Source of the DNA: Hypholoma sublateritium FD-334 SS-4 | Taxonomy: Eukaryota; Basidiomycota; Agaricomycetes; Agaricales; Strophariaceae | Length of the DNA: 64,000 bases | Reading direction: 5' to 3' | Assembly (NCBI GenBank): GCA_000827495.1 | Contig: KN817554.1 | Location: forward strand, 175,758 to 239,757 | Shown: positions 1 to 12,291 of the stretch, one piece after another | How the letters are laid out: the number at the start of each line of letters is the position of its first letter | Numbering within the stretch: position 1 is the stretch's first letter | Position numbers and translations under genes: made by a program | The notes under the pieces: generated by a model | The model's input: only the letters and a program-made list of their open reading frames with translations | What the model was told of the DNA's origin: nothing | Database searches by the model: none

Positions 1-95
1 ACCATCGTCCGGGAAGCATTTGCCGAGCAATATCACAGCGTCCCCAGCGTTTTCCCAGGCCCCTTCTCTTCGTCCTGCACCACATCGTTGAAAGC
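1..95 (+). repeat. Dispersed ~200-bp repeat R, 3' half
   Basis: This stretch matches the second half of the full copy at 12425-12615: the same 'gccgagc-atatcac' core, then a pyrimidine-rich tract ending in 'acatcgttga'. It is cut by the window edge. The repeat is described under 5752-5955. Confidence 0.75.
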
Positions 96-465
96 GTCCT
101 ACACACCGTTTTGAGCACCTCCTCTGGCCTTAGGCTCTTTCTCAGAGGAAAACCGAACAAAAATAACCTCAAAGACGAGACGATCACCAGAGCGACATTG
201 TCCCTCACAGACGAGACGAGGAGCAGCGACACGCCTCTTCTAATGTCTAAATTACCGATAGCTATTCTCATTTTCATTTCGTCGATTATGCACGCCCTGT
301 CAAGTCCTGTGTGTCTTTTCGAGCGTCGCTACAGGTACCGAGCGCAGATTGCACCTGCGGGTCGGTAGGTAACTCTGCTCGTAAAAGATGGATAAAGCGT
401 TTTCTCCGTGTATGTCGAACCGAGCAATATTGGTATGAAATTGACATAGCGTCGCGCACAATGCT

Positions 466-930
466 CTATGGCGTGTTTGCGAACTCGCTCTTTCCATTGT
501 CTTTCCAAATTTTCTCTCTTTGTCCTGGACACTTGACGAAAGTGTACGTTTGGGTGTTTGGTAGCCGGACCAATCTTATTGATTTTTCGTTAGCTTCATG
601 CGCGGGACCTCCCAACTTTTTCAATGCTCTTTTCAACCGCTCCGTAGGTTGTTGCTCCTGGGATCGGTAAGAGGCGCGGGATCGTCTTTCTATTTGCTTA
701 CTGACCACATCTGCAATTCAGCCGTAACATTACGTTTCAGCGTCTTGACTTTTCCATCGGATTGCTGGCGCTGACTATCGCTGCAATCTGTGGATAAGAT
801 GCGTTGATAAGTCGATCATGATTCTTGGTGGCAACATCACACAAATGAACAGACTGTAGGTGTTTACTCAGGTAATCTGACGCCTCGTGGGAGAAAGAAA
901 TATATCTAACATCTGGGGACTTCACGAGCA
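466..930 (-). pseudogene. Degenerate tail of a DUF262-family gene
   Basis: Read on the minus strand, this segment resembles the 3' part of the DUF262 gene at 11066-12291. Both contain an exon beginning S-V-H-L-C-D, followed by a Lys/Arg/Gln-rich basic tail. No DUF262 core motif (the DGQHR-type segment) is present, and the frame is not continuous, so this is a relic rather than a gene. Bases 535-625 also recur at 6022-6112. The assignment rests only on similarity to the better copy in this window and is tentative. Confidence 0.35.
535..625. repeat. ~90-bp direct repeat, copy 1
   Basis: Closely similar to 6022-6112. Shared blocks include 'gacgaaagtgtacgttt' and 'atgcgcgggacctcccaactt'. Both copies lie downstream of a dispersed repeat R copy, suggesting that a larger block was duplicated. 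Confidence 0.7.
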
Positions 931-950
931 CGGAGCTCAGGTATATCGCG

Positions 951-2700
951 TCGCACTGCTATGTCACATAGAACTCAATAATGGTGTATAACCAGCACCT
1001 GCGCCCAACGATGTCGACTCTTGAGCTGTTGCGCGTCTTTGCGCTGTCGAACGAGTTGTCACGCCAGTGGTGCCTGGCCGCCCCTCCTACAGTACTATGG
1101 TGCGTCATATGCCTGCCGCTGACACGCATGCACGTTTTGATAATGCGCGCCTGGTAGACCATGACGGTCCGGGTTCAAAACCTTCCGTCTCCCCGTCGAG
1201 TGATAGTCTCTCACCCCAGATGCTGCAACTGGCGTGCTCAATATGAACCCCCGGGCCTTCGCAGAGTTTTCCGCTCTCGTCAACGTTAGTATTAGACAGG
1301 TTCTGTGTTCTGCTTTGTGACTCGGACATGGGCTTAGAGGTAATGAGTAATAAAATTCATGGCATTACTATCTATACGACTACAGAAGATGTTAATTTCG
1401 TGATAAAGGGTCTGGCAACGCCCCGTCGCCAACGCGTCGCGCTCGCTATTGAGCGTGTTCCATGATCCATTCTCTGATGGTGGTGTTCCTTTTTTTGGCG
1501 TTGTGGTGGCCACATGGGGAAGCGGCGCTGAAGCGAGCCCAAGTAAGTGATCCTTCTCTTGATGAAGATAGTGACTTTTTGCGGCTACGTCCTCAGTATG
1601 TCCATTCTTTTTGCTCGCCTTATTATCCACTGATGTTCATGTAGGCGAGGACCGCATAAACACCAGCTCTAGTACTTGGACGGATATGCAATTTACTATC
1701 TTTCTCCTGCTTCTGCATCGTGCTACTTGAAGCTTAAATGCGGATTGTGGCGATCGTAGAGTAGAATGCCGAGCGATACTTCGGCAGGAAGAGCTAGCTG
1801 AAGCTCAGCTGCTATTCAAATATTGTAATAGAAGATTGTAGGCTAAAGATGCGGGTACGCCTTCACCGGGCAGCTTCAAGCTTCGCACATTATAAGCGGC
1901 GTAAAGAGAATCAAGCGGCTAAACCGCCACTAGTCATCGATGTCTGTTATGAATTGATAAGTTGAAAGCTAGCTTGCGCCGTGCCGTGAGTGTTTGCAAG
2001 CAAATAAATAGCAGGGCTAAAATGCGGATGACAGTCTTGGCCAGTCCGAGCACTCGTTCATGCGTTCAAACTTTACCGGCCGAGCCGCGAAGGTATAAAA
2101 AGTACTAGTTCTCAGTGTACGCTACTCCCTAGCCAGCTCTGCGCGACATTCACACGCGGCTCTCTCGGTCACGGGTAGTAGGAATTGGCCGTGGAATCCT
2201 GAATGTGATCGACGACGATTGAACTGACGCCTCGCGCCATGCTTTTGCAAATATAGTCTTAAAATTCCACCACAGTCGGCCAGCACGTGTAGACTAGTCA
2301 CCATTCTCGAGATAAGGACTTCCTAAAATCACTTTCCAGGAAGCCAGATAGAGATTTTCGGACCCATCTGTCTCGCTCAGTAGGGCTCTCGCTTCGAGAA
2401 AGGTTCGCGGTTCCCGTCTATATAGTCCGTATGCGCGCGAGGGTCAACCTATAAAGTCCTCGTGATAAGAGTGTGTTCGCAAAGCAACAGACGGAATTGG
2501 TAGGACAATGCGTGGAGTTCTTTCCTAACACGTCTCGTGTCAAGGCGCGTGTTATCATGCTTTTTTATTACTGGAAGCGCCTCAATATAACTGGGAGCTA
2601 CATTATTCGCTAGCATTCATCGCTCTCCCGACACTAGCTGGCTCTTCATACATACGAACTTTGGTCGCACTCCCCTCTTTCTCTTCTTTTTTGTTCCTTT
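951..2700. other. No supported gene
   Basis: Only short open frames without recognisable motifs are seen. A TATA-like 'gtataaaaag' lies near 2092 and 'tctatatagt' near 2417. Both are far upstream of the DUF6534 gene, so neither can be assigned as its promoter with confidence. Confidence 0.5.
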
Positions 2701-2759
2701 CGATATGGACCGTCCTTTCATTCTCGACGACACGTAGGTGCGAGTCTCGAGAGCCCTTC

Positions 2760-4938
2760 TCGAAACTGACGACTACTCTCAATAGTCTAGGAGCAGCGTT
2801 TATAGGTGTAGTCGTGGCCGCTGTGTGAGTCTCGCTCAATTTCTGTTTGAGAAACCCGTCTCAAATCCATTGTGTAGACTCTACGGAAGTCAGTTTCTCT
2901 AAAGAAAGGCTGGGAAGACAACTGTGCTTACTATTCGTCTATCGTAGTCTCTGCTGTTCAGGCATGGTATTATTTTGGCCATCAAAACGACAATTGGTCA
3001 ATTAAGATTTTGGTAAGTACGTGCATCCTCTTAGCACGCTTTCCATTCGCAAATACACGGTTTCAGGTCGGGGCTGTATTGATTTTTGACACAGTGCACC
3101 AATGTTTGATCACCCACACCGGTATCTGTCCTGTTCCTGTCGAGACCACGACAGCCGTTCTGATGTGCTCCTTCACCTCTAGTATACACCTATACGATTA
3201 CAAACTGGGGAAATCAGGCTAGTCTCAACCGCATCGTATGGCAAGTCTTCTCGATTAAGACACTTTTTATATCATTTTAGCCGTGAGCTTATCTCGCTAT
3301 CTTATATAGGAGCATGCTGGTGAGCGCGATTCGATCTTATTACAGTATGCAAGCGGCTTTCTTATCCTCCATCAAGGTTGAGGTAATTTTCAATGTAAGT
3401 CTTCCCGACTCGCTGTACCAAAACTGTGGTTAAAACGAGAGCAGGGATTTACCGCTTTACTCGTCCAAAGGTACGACCAAAATGGGTCTGTACTTTTGCA
3501 CTTCTGACGATAATCCAGCTTCCTCGCCATGCGTGTGTGGCGACGTGAGTTTCTACCTTCCCACCAAGATGATCATAGGATCATTTTGTTTTTGTTTTAG
3601 TGAGCAATGGAAAAAAGCTTTGGATGAGCTTTGTCGTAAGTACTGAAATCTACTTGCTGTCACGATGGTCTCGACATAATGCTGTTCTGTACTCCCAGGG
3701 ATTATTGGTCCTCGGAGAATTCGGTAGGTACCATTTTTGTGCCATTTTAAATCTTCAAATATTAATTGTGCTCCACCAGGTTGTGTTGTTGGTGAGCAAA
3801 TGCAACTAGTCAGCGTGTCTGATATGGATTGATGCTTGTGTGACGTCCTACTCGAAGCGTTCACGTCAATGTCGTCAGTATACCAGATAAGCTCATCGTT
3901 CTCGTTCTCACTGTCAGGCAATTCATATCCAGGCTTCATTTGACAACCTACGCCCAACTCGAAAGCCTCAAGGTCAGATGATAGCGAAATCCATCGCAAA
4001 GTTCACACCGCTGAACTCAATTTCAGTATCTCTCGATCCTAGTCAACGCACTTGCAGCTGCTGGGGATGTCCTCATTGCAGCCACACTCTGCTTCAACCT
4101 CCACTTCTCACGCACCGGGTTTTCCAGGTAGCTATCATCTCCACGCTACCGCGTGCCAGGGCCTCCGCTGACAAAGTTAACATCGGCGCGATGCCATCTA
4201 TCAGGTCGAACACCATGATTAACAAACTCGTGCGTGCTTCTACTTTCGCGACAGCAATCATGAAGCACTGACGTCACATGCATCCCCGCGTTTCGCAGAT
4301 CTTGTTCTCAGTTAACACCGGCGGCTTGACGAGGTAATCACGTGCGCTTGAGGTCCGGCGACGAAAGCGCTGACGTCTCTTCCTTTGTACTCTCTGATCG
4401 CAGCCTCTGTGCAATCGCGTCCCTCATTTCGGTACGCGCTCGTCCCATTCCGCAGCCGGCCCCTATTTTTTCATTTACGACCGCTCTAGATCGTGTGCGC
4501 AGGGGAAACCTTCCTCTATATCTCATTCTTCTTCTGCATCGGCCGCCGTAAGTCTTTCGTGACCGTATTCTTTTGACATGATCGAACAATGATAAATCAT
4601 TGACAGTGTACACAAATTCGCTACTAGCAACGCTCAATGCGCGCAGGATGATTCGCAACCTTGGGAACGCGGTGCACACCGGGAGCGGCAACGGGACTGC
4701 AATGGTCTCGCTGCAGACGTTCCCGAAGGGCGGGCACATGGCATCGCGGGTGAGTTGTCCATGAGTCGGTGGCTCTCCATGGAGGCTGATTTTCTACATG
4801 CTTTGAAGGAGCGTGCTACGGGTATATCAATCAAATTTGACACAACAAAGCAGTTCGTCACGAACTCGGACCATGAGCACGACGTCGAGAAGGCGGAGGT
4901 ACGCGGTCCTGTGCTAGATAGCTGCTACAGCGTGCTGA
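2760..4938 (+). CDS. DUF6534-type seven-helix membrane protein
   Basis: A multi-exon gene typical of Agaricomycete DUF6534 proteins, which are predicted integral membrane proteins of unknown function. Splicing about 15 short exons gives, in order: a hydrophobic first helix (LGAAFIGVVVAAVLYG), AWYYFGHQNDNW, ILVGAVLIFDTVHQCLITHT, NWGNQASLNRIVWSMLVEV, SFLAMRVWRLSNGKKLW, LVNALAAAGDVLIAATLCF, SNTMINKL, ISFFFCIGRLYTNSLLATL, then a polar tail after NARRMIRNLG. All joins keep frame, including one GC-AG intron after 3239 (TATG/gcaagt) between RIV and WSML. The first coding exon is uncertain: no in-frame ATG is obvious just before LGAA, so a 5' exon may lie upstream. The stop at 4936-4938 depends on a final short intron. 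The gene looks intact. The ligand and role are unknown. Confidence 0.8.
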
Positions 4939-5751
4939 CTCGTACTCTGCCGTTAGATATCAATCTCGACTCCCACTGCACAGGAGTTTCTGGATTGATG
5001 AGAGCATGTGACTATGGCCCGGGAGAAGCGAGGAATGGACGCTCCCAGACGCTCCCCTGGCCGTGTTTGGAGTGATGCAGAGTAAATAGCATGTATAACC
5101 TCTGCAGCAAGATCAAGGGTTCTCCCAACGACCACCCCAATAACAATGAGCCTAAGAACGGTTGTCTGAGGAGGGAGGAAGGTAAGAAAATCGAGGTCAG
5201 GCTCTTTTGTCGAGGCGAAAGAGTCAGCAATGAAAGGGGGCGAGCCGGTGGTGCTAATCAAAAAATGAGGCACATTTCGCAAACGGTATTCTGGCCAATC
5301 CGCGTAGGCGGCTCATGTATGTATGACGCTCACCAGCCTCGAAAACTCCCCATAAAACCTATACAACGGGGCCTTGAATACCGCTCTTGGTGAAGGGACG
5401 CCTGCTCAAGTTGCTATTGAAGCTTCGGAGAGAATCGAACTGCCCAAACTCCGCCACTGTGTACTTGTGGCGTCGAGGCCTACACAGTCGAAGGCTTTAT
5501 AATTTCATATGCATGGCTCAAAGTTTGTAGAATACAATATTACAGGAGTTGGGCTGAACGGCGGTAATCGCGAGGTTGGTTTACTTGAGCTTGGCATTAT
5601 AGTCGAGTGGAATGGGGGGATAGATAGTTTGCCAACATATATGATTAATCTTCTCAAAGCGAGCCTTGCGTGATCTTTGAGGGTTTGAGAGGCCTTACCG
5701 TTGATAAGCGCTCTTTCATGGTGGTTTGGAGCTTTGTCGACTGTTGATAAA
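4939..5751. other. No supported gene
   Basis: No coding signal with recognisable motifs. A 27-base element ending in 'tttcatggtgg' occurs twice (about 5700 and 5747), the second occurrence leading into the dispersed repeat R. A weak tRNA B-box-like string on the minus strand near 5430 was considered and rejected. Confidence 0.5.
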
Positions 5752-5955
5752 TGCCCTTTCATGGTGGCTCGTCAAAGGGAGGGAAGGCGTGTAAATTACA
5801 AGGCGATACAATCAAACCCCCGCGAACTTTCGGAACGGCTACCGGGCCATGATCGTCCGGAACGAATTTGCCGAGTAATATCACAACGCTTCCAACATTT
5901 TTCCACGGCTTCTTCTTTCATCCCGTACTGCATCGTTGACGTCGTTGACGATGAA
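5752..5955 (+). repeat. Dispersed ~200-bp repeat R, full copy
   Basis: One of the best copies of a repeat found at least seven times between 1 and 22.1 kb. It begins 'tcatggtggctcgtcaaagg', continues through 'caatcaaacccccgcgaac' and 'tttcggaacggctaccgg', and ends with 'gccgag-aatatcac' and a pyrimidine tract before 'catcgttgacgtcgt'. Bases 5760-5850 differ by about one base from 16992-17082. Copies occur in both orientations. A short non-autonomous element or a duplicated promoter block are both possible. No terminal repeats were identified. Confidence 0.75.
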
Positions 5956-6021
5956 ACTAGGCTAGTGAAGTACGCTCAGCGAGGCTGGGAAATTTGGCAT
6001 CCTGATTTGCGCAGAGGTGCG

Positions 6022-6112
6022 CTAGACGAAAGTGTACGTTTGAGTGTGTGATAGCTGGGCCAGTCTCATTGATTTGACGTTAGCTTTATGCGCGGGACCT
6101 CCCAACTTTGCC
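6022..6112. repeat. ~90-bp direct repeat, copy 2
   Basis: Matches 535-625 over its whole length with scattered substitutions. It lies directly downstream of a repeat R copy, as does copy 1. Confidence 0.7.
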
Positions 6113-6840
6113 AAATGGCCTTGCGCGTCTAGTTGTTCTCGAACGGTTGTTCCAGGACAGGTCATATTATCTCTACATCCAATACCCTAGGAAATCTCTT
6201 AGTGTACTGACCTCTGAAATGGAAATATTGGGAATCGGCGAGCCAGGCAACGACAACTATGACTACACGTACTTCGAGATTCCTTATGCATTGCTCTGGG
6301 ATGCAAAAAGAGTTCGCGGATTCGCAGAAAGAGTGGTAAGTTTCCCAGGTCTATCTCCGCATCGTCTATTGAATATCCACTCAGGAAAGGGTGTTAAGTT
6401 GTAGGCAAATTGCTACGCAAATTCTGCATCTTGAGAAACATGGCTCATGCTATATTCATTTACCCGAGAGCCAAATGGGTGGAAGTTTCCCGCCACGCAT
6501 GTACAACTGCCTAGTCATTGTCAGGGATGGTACCGTGCCGCCTAGCCTTGTTCTCGATGTTCAGGTACGGCACCATAGTCGGCGAGAATCATCCGTACAC
6601 CCTCGTGATGCTATTCGTCGTTTGGAAGTTCGGTTGTACCATGCAGAAATGCCTCGACCAGGTGCTTAAGCTCAAAGCGCCCTGCGTTTCACCTTTTCAG
6701 CCCTGGTGACATCGCTCTCTACCTGCACACTTTCCTCTGCGTCATTCGTCGCCAACGTCAAGTATGTTTCAGGTGAACCTCCTCGGCAGCTCCGCCGCAC
6801 ACATCGTGTGGTAGAGGCGTACCTGGCGCAATTACGTGTA
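6108..6840 (+). pseudogene. Decayed gene fragment duplicated at 23.4 kb
   Basis: Bases 6551-6840 are clearly similar to 23385-23670. Both encode a segment with H/Y-P-Y-T-L-x-M-L-F-x-x-W-K, then M-Q-K-x-L-D-Q, then a Leu-Gly-Ser-Ser-Ala stretch. Frames are interrupted in both copies. The part before 6500 reads through short exon-like pieces with a plausible intron at 6338-6390 but no recognised domain. The parent gene is not identified. The 23-kb copy continues into a piece that may come from an adenylate-forming enzyme. Confidence 0.4.
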
Positions 6841-7229
6841 CCACGTTTTTTAGTTCCACTACTCTAAGTTCCTATACGGGCGTTGGCCCCAAGGTTGTGC
6901 GACAGTTTTCTTTCAATGAATTACTCGTACTCATGATATCTTCGAGCCTTGCATCAAATACTGATTAATGAGTAGATAAGATAATTGGATGCCAAAAGTT
7001 CCGCTCCCTGTTGCTGACTCACATTTTTTATTCAGCAAGAAGTACTATGAAAATTTGACAAATGATATCTACAATCAGGCTAATAATTGCATATGTACAA
7101 CCTCCATCAATATCAATGCATCTTTGAGCTAATAGGTAACTGCGTGTCCACTGGTGGCAAGATATATATGGGACAGAATGGACGCACTATTCACTATTCT
7201 CTTGCCATCTATAAATTCAAGCTGGTCGC

Positions 7230-8325
7230 TCATGGTGTAGATGCCGTTCTTTTGGCAAAAAAACTGTCCCATGGGGCCGAACTAGCTTGTGGCTGGGACT
7301 GCCTGGTTACAGCATGAGAGTTACCATGAGGCTTCGAGGTCGCAGTTGATATGGTGTGGATGAGATCCCTGAGAGCAAGCGCCTCAGTAGGGGCTGAAAA
7401 AACTTGCACTCGGCATGTTGGGCAAGTGTATTCTGGTGACTTCGGTATATAGCGCTTTAAGATTTCGCGGAGGACTGGCAAGCATTGCCTAGAAAGTCGG
7501 GGATATCGTGATACCTGTTGCAAGAATTTCATATATTCCCTGCCATCGTTTTGGTGTTCCCAGTTTGGGTGGGCAGTAGCATATTCTGTCCTTATTTGCG
7601 TAAACCACTGGACCAGGCAACACTGGCAGAATGTATGCCCGCACTCGGTGATACTAAGGGAATGATGTTAATTAAAATTTAGTTGATATTATAATGCTAA
7701 CTTACGTGCTTGGTACCTGCATATGGCTTGTACAAATTGCGCAGTCAATACTGACTTGAGCAGAGGGCTGAATTGAATGATTTGTTAGCAAACCATGGAA
7801 AAAAAATCCCAGCACCAGATTTGAAACACACCAGTAAGATTTTATCAACACTAGCAGGCTGTTCAAGCTGTAGTGTCTCTATCAGAGATGTTTTGGATTT
7901 TTGGACTTCATTTTGGATGCTTTTCATCCCATTTAAGACCTTTTGCAGAGCTCGTCTAGTCTCAAGATTATCCTGTGGGTAGAAGAAAAGTTGGAATTTC
8001 AACCAGCATCTGGAATATCTGTCCTTACTTTGGCGAGTTGATCTACTGTTTTTTTAATGTCTGATAGTGAATCGGACTCCTCATCCGTGGTAATTTCTAT
8101 CGTTCCCAGATTTTGATAGGCGCGTGGTGGGCGGGACGTGGCGTTCTGTAAATTTTTTGGTGCCGGCTCCTCAGAGTGGGACTCGGAGTCAGATATTGAT
8201 AATGTGTCCCAGTCTTGTGGGCTCAGGTTACCCTCCCTGGATACTCGCCCTAGGCTGCGGCCCTGATGCTGACGATCAAGTCGTCCAGAAGATCCAGAGG
8301 TACGGACATGGGGAATTTTAGGCAT
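7230..8325 (-). CDS. RING-type zinc-finger protein
   Basis: Probably an E3 ubiquitin ligase of a type common in Agaricomycetes, judged by its C3HC4 RING. Starting at MPKIPHV (8325), the first exon encodes a Ser/acid-rich N-terminus (SISDSESHSEE, TTDEESDSLSD). A helical, probably coiled segment follows (DNLETRRALQKVLNGMKSI). The RING is split by introns: C-A-I-C in the third exon, then CGHTFCQCC and, after a gap, CPTC. Introns lie at about 7980-8035, 7775-7840, 7668-7710 and 7490-7515, all with plausible GT-AG ends and preserved frame. The tail (about 60 residues) is low complexity. No substrate-binding domain is recognised. The gene looks intact, and its targets cannot be inferred. Confidence 0.75.
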
Positions 8326-8960
8326 GATACCGCAGTAAGCGTACTTTATAGTTACTAGGAGAAGATGTTCCGACCAAGTTTCGACTTGAACCGAAATGGA
8401 GCTTCAAGCTTCAAGTTCAAGTTGATAAGTTAGCAGGAAATTGACTTGCGTGGGACATTATTACATAATAGGCCTCAGCGTTGAAGTCATGTGAGCCTCT
8501 GTTAATTCCGGGGGATTAAGTACTTAGTACTCGTGCATATCTCTGGTTTCTCTATATCCAGCTAGAGTACAGCGTAACAGGAAGCGGGAAATGCAAAACA
8601 ACGGGCTTCATAAGAAGAAAGCCAAACCAGAACTCGTCCGCTATTTCGTGCCTGGGAAGGTCATCAACTACATATTTTATTGGTTGACGGTTGACCTGTT
8701 TACTATCGGAGTGACGTTCGGCGGCCCACGCCTTCCTTGCGGTATTCAGGATATGTAGATATATACATACTATTCATTTTTGAGTATGTATTTTCTTATC
8801 CTATGATAAGACATAACAAGCAGTGGTGGGTGGGTTACAATATCGTACACGAGCATGATGGAAGAGCGGCAGCGCTTCAAGAAATGACCGTCGCACTCGC
8901 GAGTAGCTACGGCCGGAAAAGAGGTGCTTAAAAAATGGAGTGCATCTGCGAGGAGCACAA
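8326..8960. other. Intergenic, one short shared motif
   Basis: No supported gene. Bases 8719-8741 (cggcggcccacgcctt plus cttgcg) recur almost exactly at 52343-52364, next to a small hairpin there. This may be a shared element end. Confidence 0.4.
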
Positions 8961-11065
8961 TACCGTTACTTCATCCCCATCCAACACACGCCCGCCGATG
9001 TGGGGCCGCGACGCGTCTGCTAGACTCAGCCAGACCAATGTATGCGGACGGTGCGAGTCGTGTACGACACCGTCACACCGGAAGTGGCATTAACCGTGGA
9101 CAGGGCTCCGTCTCTACCCTGCGCCATCAATACCTTCGCATGCATTCGACGACTGACCACAGTCCCACCGCCACTACTCAACGCCAGCGCAGCAGCTACA
9201 TGCAGCAGACAAGACCACGTCGCCCCGTCACAGAAACACCTATGCAAATACAGGTCGACGAGGCAGATATCAGCGGAGCTCGCAGCGCGCGGCGCGCCGT
9301 GCCTACATAGTCACTGCCGTCTGTCTAGGGGCGCACGACAAGGCGCTGGTGCTGGCGTTCGACTGCTAAGCAGCACTCGAGACCGTTGAAAAAAAAAACC
9401 CCAGGCACCGAGGGAATTCTTTGGGCGCTGTGCGGGGCGTGCTGCTCCAGTCAGTCAGCTAGGGATATAGAAGGCTTAGAGCGACGATGCGTACTTATTC
9501 ATATTGTTGTGCAGCCCTGACTAACCCACCGCAGCTCCTCGTTTGTCTGTCTGTCATCGTCGACAACGCGCGCGTCTCGCCACCGTACACTTACGTGCTA
9601 GACGACAGCGCTGATCCATGGCCAGGGAGTGTTGATCCAGGGAAGAGTTCCGCGGAGCTCACAGCGCTCTGCATGCCTACACAACAGGCGCCAGCCGTGC
9701 GGTTCGCCGTCGTCTGTCTAGTGGAACGTACGTTAGCGCTGGTGGAAACACGGTAAGTGGTGCCCGGAAAGTAGAATCACTTAGTATGGTGGAGTTGTTC
9801 CGGGGCGCGCTGCCGACCATGACGCAGTCAGACGGACAGCTTACGCGCTGTGTGCGCGTGCCAGGCACTGGTTGCGCCAAGCATTGACAGCATAAGTATG
9901 AGTCAAAAAACATGGTAGGGCTTGGATTGCAGCGTGCAAGCAAGGAAACAAGCAATGAAATTATTATGCTAGCTTGATTGCCCTTTTTTCTGCTTGCATT
10001 CATCTATTCGTTCTCCTCGTTGTCGCCGTAGTTATCTACAAAAGATGCGTTGGGGGCCCACACACAGCGAGTGAAAAAAGCACGACGTACTTGTACTCGA
10101 ACCCACACNGGATTGCGCGAACAGGTTCCTTTGCACTCATATCGCTCGCCGACTCTCAATTGCGTACTTNGAGTACGAGATTCCAGTCTTCCAAAGCGGT
10201 GACAGTAAGATAGCTTGAAAAACGTCGATCAGCATACAAAGGAGGTAGCCACGGACACAAAACTACCCATCGATCATGAGTGAGCTCGTCCTGGTTATCG
10301 TCCGGCGCACTCACGATATCTTATGCAATTCCTGGTCCCGGTACCGCGGCACGACCCAGCTGGGGGCCTGATGCTACTGCTGTTTGTCCCGCGCGATTTG
10401 CACACGTAGCGGAGGCGGAGGGGCTCCTCGAGAGGCGCCACCTCGGTCGCTGTAGGGCGTGTCCAGAGTGGTGTTTCGACAGCCCGCTCACCCTGCCATC
10501 GCGCACCTGTTCACGCNGTGGTAAGTGGTGAGAAGTAACTACAGCGCATTGGCGCATTCGCGAGGGATCCTCATCAACGAGCTAGGCGGAGGATGCACGT
10601 CGGGCTCGGATTGGAGTGGCGGAAAGCGGGGCTAGCTGGAAGGAGGTTCTACCCAGCAAGGGGATGCAGCTGCGCTGGAAGAGAGGGTACATAATGTTGC
10701 GAGGGATGAGCTGGCGACNAGTGGCTCGCCTACCGCGTGTTTATTTGAATGCTTAGGCCTGAGGGTTGGAGGAGGGGTACTCGAGCGGTCAGCGGCGAGG
10801 AGGCCGTTACGGAATAGGTGTCAGACTGGTAGCCAAAAGTGTACAACGTCGGATCCCCGAGCTTTTGGTGTAGTCAATGAGTGAAATTTGCTTGTGGCGA
10901 ACAGAGAGTCAGCGTGTGCTGAAAGGCNAGTTGACTGCATGAGGCTGGAGGCCTGTATTCTCTTCTTTTCTCCAGAGTACAAGCTTGGGAGGAGACATCT
11001 AGTTTATACATTATAATTCCAAATCCATATCTCATAAAAACATATTTACTTTGTCTGCAATGCNA
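8961..11065. other. GC-rich non-genic tract with ambiguous bases
   Basis: Open frames here are short, overlap on both strands and show no motif, as expected from high GC. Two similar sub-blocks are visible (about 9240-9370 and 9650-9760; both carry 'gcggagctc-cagcg' and 'cgtctgtcta'). Six isolated N bases fall between 10109 and 11064, suggesting a collapsed or polymorphic repeat in the assembly. Confidence 0.5.
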
Positions 11066-12291
11066 TCAGAATCGACGACCTGAAGAGACGAGCAAGGGCT
11101 CGCGCGACGGTTTCTTTACCTTCCTCCGAGTCCCCGCCGGCAGGATCAGCCGTTCATCAACCTCTTGTCGCACCCGCTTCCCCCTTTTCTGGACAGCCGG
11201 TCCATCCAACCGCTCCGTAGCTTGTCGTCCTTTGCCAAGCCCCTTCAGGCCCGACAGCGCCTGGGCTTGATAAGTGGCCTGGCGTCGTTTTTTGCTTTGC
11301 TTTTTGAGTTGCGTCTGAAATTTGGCCGCAACGTCTTGCGTTTTGGAGGTGCGGCTTTGCCATCGAATTGCTGACGGTCGCTGTGCTTTGTGGCAAAGAC
11401 GTGTTGGTGTGTTGATACTGATGGGGATGTCACACAAATGGACAGACTTCAGGGTTCTTAATCAGCGAATTGGACACGTCGCGGAAGTATAAAGTATACC
11501 TGGAATATTTCGCGCTCCTGATCGGCGGTCAGATCCTCGTATTCGACGCAGGGAAATTGTTTATTCACAAAAACATTTTTTGCAGGTTCGGTGATCAGCT
11601 TCACATTTGAATCAATCAAATTATTGAAGTAGCCATCGAGGTCAGGGGAGCTATGAAGACGACGTCAACGCTACACGATATTCCTGAAAGACGGAACTTC
11701 GTACTCGTTTTTACCTGTCGGATGCAAGATGAGAACAGTTCATTGAACGAACGCGGCACACGTACTTGATATTTCACCAAGCATGAAGCGCTGGATCGAT
11801 CTCAACCGATGCTGCCCATCGATACACACCCGGATTTCACCACCGTCAAGATCTCTCTTCACACCTGTGGAAAGCATGAGAAAGTGGAAATGGGTGGAGC
11901 ACCGAACGTACTGAAGATGATGGGCGCGATGTAGTAATTATTGAATAACGAATTAATCAAGCCGACTTGCTTCGCATTAGTCCAGGCAACACCTGTAAAC
12001 GTCAAAGTGAGTGACAATACCAGGTGAGATTCAGAGGACGTACTTTGCTGGTAGTCGGGATTAAAAGTGACAAGATCATCTTGTAACCACGCTAGGTAAA
12101 CCTGGTCTGAAAAACTGGACAGCGCGCGGCGAGAAAGGGAGAGGCGCACCGTATATCGACGACATAGAGTACGTCGTAAAACGTGGGGGTCTGACCTGCT
12201 TTCTCCGTGTGTCAGGTTTTGTGGTGGCCTCTGAAATCCCACTAGCATTGACATTGTCGTTAAGAGAAGGCATGTCGAAACGAACGGGCAT
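11066..12291 (-). CDS. DUF262-family (GmrSD/ParB-like fold) protein, probably decayed at the 3' end
   Basis: DUF262 is best known from bacterial GmrSD-type restriction enzymes and is also widespread in Agaricomycete genomes with unknown role. From MPVRFDM (12291), spliced exons read LVTFNPDYQQ, then AWTNAKQVGLINSLFNNYY, APIIF, then GGEIRVCIDGQHRLRSIQRF, the motif that defines the family. A later exon reads FPCVEYEDLTADQEREIFQ. GT-AG introns at about 12172-12260, 12000-12050 and 11860-11910 keep frame. After EREIFQ the usual R-V-Q-x-G-x-x-L motif is not seen. Instead the sequence passes to S-V-H-L-C-D and a Lys/Arg-rich tail (11066-11460). The middle (11640-11740) is poorly modelled, so the gene may be inactive. 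Confidence 0.6.

Noticed and set aside
5425..5500. tRNA-like string on the minus strand with a B-box-like AGTTCGATTCT
   Set aside because: The anticodon loop would have nine bases, the A box is poor and the acceptor pairing is imperfect. Too weak to call.
8924..9756. Several 70-128 codon open frames on both strands
   Set aside because: Overlapping frames in GC-rich DNA without motifs, consistent splice signals or a clear paralogue.
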